Positions 6,729-8,350 of a DNA stretch of 8,350 nucleotides are shown piece by piece. The stretch covers positions 1-8,350 of the forward strand of contig JAGLGG010000219.1 of the NCBI GenBank assembly GCA_023144145.1, read 5' to 3'. The DNA is from Anaerolineales bacterium. Lineage in GTDB: Bacteria > Chloroflexota > Anaerolineae > Anaerolineales > E44-bin32. The notes beneath the pieces are model-generated. The model ran no database searches and had not been told where the DNA came from. It saw nothing but the letters and a program-made list of their open reading frames with translations. The first letter of the stretch is position 1. Every line of letters begins with the position of its first letter. Both the position numbers and the translations under genes were made by a program.

Positions 6729-7226
6729 TCAGCCTCCGAAAACCACTTTGCGAAAATCTTTAAGCAGACGTTCGTAGCGAGGTCCAAGCGCGTCGAAATG
6801 TAGACCTCTGCGCGATTCATCGACCCATCTCAAACTAATCCAAAGCCTTTCATCCGGAATAACTTCAGCTACCCGCTCAGGCCACTCAACCAAAATGGAT
6901 ACGCGATCTTCAAACAGTTCAAGCAACCCAATATCAATAGCTTCAACTGACCCTGAAAGGCGAAAGGCATCGAAGTGATACAAGCGCATTGCATCTGCTC
7001 TGCGGTACTCATTAATGAGAACGAAGGTTGGGCTGGTGACGAGATCTAACGACCCCCAACCGCGCGCGATCCCCCGGGCAATTGTAGTCTTTCCTGTTCC
7101 CAGGTCTCCAGCCATGCAGATCACGTCTCCCGGCTGGATGAGTTCTCCAAGCCGTATACCTATTCGGAGCGTTTGTTCTGGGCTGTGGCTAAGAAAATCC
7201 AGGCTTCCTTCGGCAATGATGGGCAT
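6729..7226 (-). CDS. tsaE: tRNA t6A biosynthesis ATPase TsaE
   Basis: A 165-residue P-loop ATPase that drives turnover of the TsaB-TsaD complex in t6A synthesis. Visible motifs are SHSPEQT (13-19), Walker A GDLGTGKTT (40-48), the switch-like VTSPTFVL (63-70), LYHFDAFRL (82-90) and VEWPER (113-118). All are in family order and at usual spacing. The ATG at 7226 gives the normal family N-terminus. It has no SD, and a consensus TATAAT ends 12 bp before it, so the transcript is probably nearly leaderless. This is the first gene of the tsaE-tsaB-rimI-glycosylase operon. No tsaD is visible in the window; it must lie elsewhere if the pathway is complete. Confidence 0.95.
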   Translation of the reverse strand: MPIIAEGSLDFLSHSPEQTLRIGIRLGELIQPGDVICMAGDLGTGKTTIARGIARGWGSLDLVTSPTFVLINEYRRADAMRLYHFDAFRLSGSVEAIDIGLLELFEDRVSILVEWPERVAEVIPDERLWISLRWVDESRRGLHFDALGPRYERLLKDFRKVVFGG

Positions 7227-7237
7227 TTGATGGGTGG

Positions 7238-7266
7238 ATTATACGTCAGGCAATTTTCACTCACAA
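7238..7266 (-). promoter_or_regulatory. Promoter of the tsaE operon
   Basis: On the minus strand TTGTGA (7266-7261) and a perfect TATAAT (7243-7238) are separated by exactly 17 bp. The -35 matches TTGACA at 4 of 6 positions. A start 7 bp downstream would be the A at 7231, giving a 5-nt leader ATCAA before the tsaE ATG. The lack of any SD before that ATG fits such a short leader. Confidence 0.7.
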
Positions 7267-7435
7267 GCTCCACTATGAGCACATCAGCTAGTATTGATCC
7301 ATTCCGTACCCAGACTGCAAAGTGTAAAATACTGTACGGTACTCGGAATTTTGCGTTTCTCTCTACTCCACCTCAAACACTTTTTTAGCGCTTGAACCCG
7401 TCAGGAAAAATCCCCTTCCATTACTTTGTTCTCCA

Positions 7436-7450
7436 TGCTACTATCCTTCC
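7436..7450 (+). promoter_or_regulatory. Extended -10 promoter of the metallophosphoesterase gene
   Basis: TGC TACTAT at 7436-7444 is an extended -10 (TGn plus a 5/6 match to TATAAT). No good -35 is visible 16-18 bp upstream, which is compatible with an extended -10 promoter. With the hexamer ending at 7444 the expected +1 is 7451, the A of the start codon, so the transcript would be leaderless. The bases between (CCTTCC) contain no SD. Confidence 0.6.
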
Positions 7451-8179
7451 ATGCGAATCCTTGTGGTATCAGACATCCATGCCAACATCACTGCATTAGA
7501 AGCGGTGATTGAGGATGCTGGCGACTTTGATGCAACCTGGTGTCTTGGCGACCTCGTTGGCTACGGACCAGACCCAAACGAATGCGTTGAGAGGATCCGA
7601 GATCTTCCGAATTTAATTTGTCTTGTTGGCAATCACGATCATGCCGCACTGGGATTGATCCCCCTTTCACGCTTCAATCAAGATGCTCAGGCTGCAGTCG
7701 TTTGGACCAAGAAAAACCTGAAGGCCTCCAATAAGGATTACTTACAATCACTGCCTGCTAGCTTTTCCACCGATTCCTTCACCCTCGCTCACGGAAGCCC
7801 GAGAGAGCCAATCTGGGAATACGTGTTTGATACCCACGTTGCTGACCGCAGTTTCGAGGCATTTAACACCAATTACTGCCTTGTCGGTCATTCCCACCTG
7901 CCGTTGGCCTTCCACCGCTCCGAATCCGAAGAATCCTCCACGCCCATGATTGTGAGAGAAGGGGAAATCATCTCGTTAGATCCCCGAATGATTCTCAACC
8001 CAGGATCTGTTGGTCAGCCACGAGATCTTGACCCTCGCGCTTCCTATTGCATTCTGAATCTGGATGATCTCAAATGGGAAGCCCATCGCGCCTCCTATGA
8101 TGTAACGATTGTGCAGCTGCGGATTCTTCAAGCAGGGCTACCAGAACGCCAGGCGACACGACTTGTGGCTGGATGGTAA
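7451..8179 (+). CDS. Calcineurin-like metallophosphoesterase (YfcE/MJ0936-like)
   Basis: A 242-residue soluble phosphoesterase with all the dinuclear-metal motifs: SDIHAN (7-12), CLGDLVGYGPDPNEC (31-45), VGNHDHAA (59-66), LAHGSP (112-117) and VGHSHLP (145-151). NPGSVGQPRD (183-192) then follows. The GDLVGYGPDPNEC and NPGSVGQPRD blocks place it in the small bacterial/archaeal phosphodiesterase group known from YfcE and MJ0936, not among exported phosphatases; there is no signal peptide. The physiological substrate is unknown. The ATG at 7451 aligns MRILVVSDIHAN with family starts and appears leaderless. It is divergent from tsaE and followed after 69 bp by a lipoprotein gene on the same strand, with no clear terminator between, so read-through is possible. 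Confidence 0.92.
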   Translation: MRILVVSDIHANITALEAVIEDAGDFDATWCLGDLVGYGPDPNECVERIRDLPNLICLVGNHDHAALGLIPLSRFNQDAQAAVVWTKKNLKASNKDYLQSLPASFSTDSFTLAHGSPREPIWEYVFDTHVADRSFEAFNTNYCLVGHSHLPLAFHRSESEESSTPMIVREGEIISLDPRMILNPGSVGQPRDLDPRASYCILNLDDLKWEAHRASYDVTIVQLRILQAGLPERQATRLVAGW

Positions 8180-8235
8180 GGGGAACCTTAATCCAAGATC
8201 AAGCGTTATTGACTTAGCAGCGCAGAAAATTAACG

Positions 8236-8241
8236 AAGGAG
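8236..8241 (+). promoter_or_regulatory. Shine-Dalgarno of the lipoprotein gene
   Basis: AAGGAG lies 7 nt before the ATG at 8249. It is a near-perfect SD and decides this start for a gene otherwise visible only as a fragment. It also shows that this genome uses strong SDs at some genes while the two divergent genes at 7226 and 7451 have none. Confidence 0.8.
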
Positions 8242-8248
8242 ATTTGAA

Positions 8249-8350
8249 ATGCGAAGCGGAAAAAACCTGGCCATATTTTTACTTGTAGCCCTCTTTACCT
8301 CTGCATGTGGCGCGCAGAAAGATTCCATATCAATGGGTGGTGAATCAGGA
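8249..8350 (+). CDS. Putative lipoprotein, N-terminal fragment (runs off right edge)
   Basis: Thirty-four codons are open to the window end. The N-terminus is MRSGKN, followed by a hydrophobic core LAIFLLVALF (7-16) and a cleavage region TSAC with Cys20. This is the n-h-lipobox layout of a type II signal peptide, though Thr at -3 is less usual than Leu. After the Cys the chain becomes small and polar (GAQKDSISMGGESG), typical of a lipoprotein linker. The start is supported by AAGGAG with 7-nt spacing. The protein should be lipidated and anchored on the outer face of the cytoplasmic membrane. The domain that would define its function lies outside the window; a solute-binding protein is one possibility among many. 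Confidence 0.75.
   Translation, partial: MRSGKNLAIFLLVALFTSACGAQKDSISMGGESG

Larger units (their letters stand above)
7227..7450. other. Divergent intergenic region
   Basis: A 224-bp gap between the divergent tsaE operon and the metallophosphoesterase, with a promoter near each end. In the middle (about 7267-7430) I see no open frame, RNA gene or convincing terminator. It holds only AT-rich tracts and small imperfect symmetries such as GTACGGTAC at 7334-7342. The spacing leaves room for regulator binding, but nothing specific can be named. Confidence 0.6.

Noticed and set aside
7267..7280. GCTC-6-GAGC symmetry upstream of the tsaE -35 box
   Set aside because: Four-base arms are expected by chance in a region of this length.
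8209..8236. TTGACT as a -35 for the lipoprotein gene
   Set aside because: No acceptable -10 lies 16-18 bp downstream (TAACGA is a poor match), so a promoter here is not supported.
1..8350. CRISPR array, tRNA, insertion sequence, or defence or novel accessory system
   Set aside because: No spaced direct repeats, cloverleaf-like segments, transposase motifs or unexplained gene clusters were seen; almost all of the window is accounted for by recognisable families.

Overview
The window looks like ordinary bacterial chromosome. A housekeeping operon sits beside the proximal end of a surface-polysaccharide cluster. Gene density is high, most genes overlap by a few bases or are separated by less than 10 bp, and GTG starts are frequent. 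Lineage cannot be fixed from the sequence. A Chloroflexota (Anaerolineae-like) origin is my guess, based on the Fe-S type-4 uracil-DNA glycosylase, the apparently leaderless promoters and the style of the lipoprotein signal. It is not demonstrated.

Left part, minus strand, 4831 down to 1: a nucleotide-sugar dehydrogenase, a UDP-glucuronate 4-epimerase-like enzyme, a Wzx-like flippase and a GT4 glycosyltransferase, in that transcription order. The glycosyltransferase runs off the left edge only a few residues before its likely end. Together they suggest synthesis of a UDP-uronic acid, its conversion to the galacto form, transfer to a lipid-linked glycan and flipping of that glycan across the membrane. 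Gaps are -1 to +8 bp, so this is one transcription unit that probably continues beyond the window.

Middle part, minus strand, 7226 down to 4932: tsaE, tsaB, rimI and a type-4 uracil-DNA glycosylase. The first two belong to the tRNA t6A pathway and rimI acetylates ribosomal protein S18. The glycosylase is the last member and ends in a beta-clamp-binding peptide. About 100 bp with two inverted repeats and a possible 8-codon leader ORF separate this operon from the polysaccharide genes.

Right part, plus strand: a 224-bp divergent intergenic region (7227-7450), then a calcineurin-like metallophosphoesterase, then the first 34 codons of a lipoprotein that runs off the right edge. Both divergent genes have a good -10 box placed so that transcription should begin at, or about 5 nt before, the start codon, and neither has a Shine-Dalgarno sequence. 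Three start codons in the polysaccharide cluster were moved downstream of the longest-ORF starts because of SD placement.

I found no mobile element, CRISPR array, tRNA, rRNA or clearly undescribed system. The most interesting items are the paired leaderless promoters, the leader and inverted-repeat region before the dehydrogenase, and the DNA-repair enzyme embedded in the t6A operon with its clamp motif.
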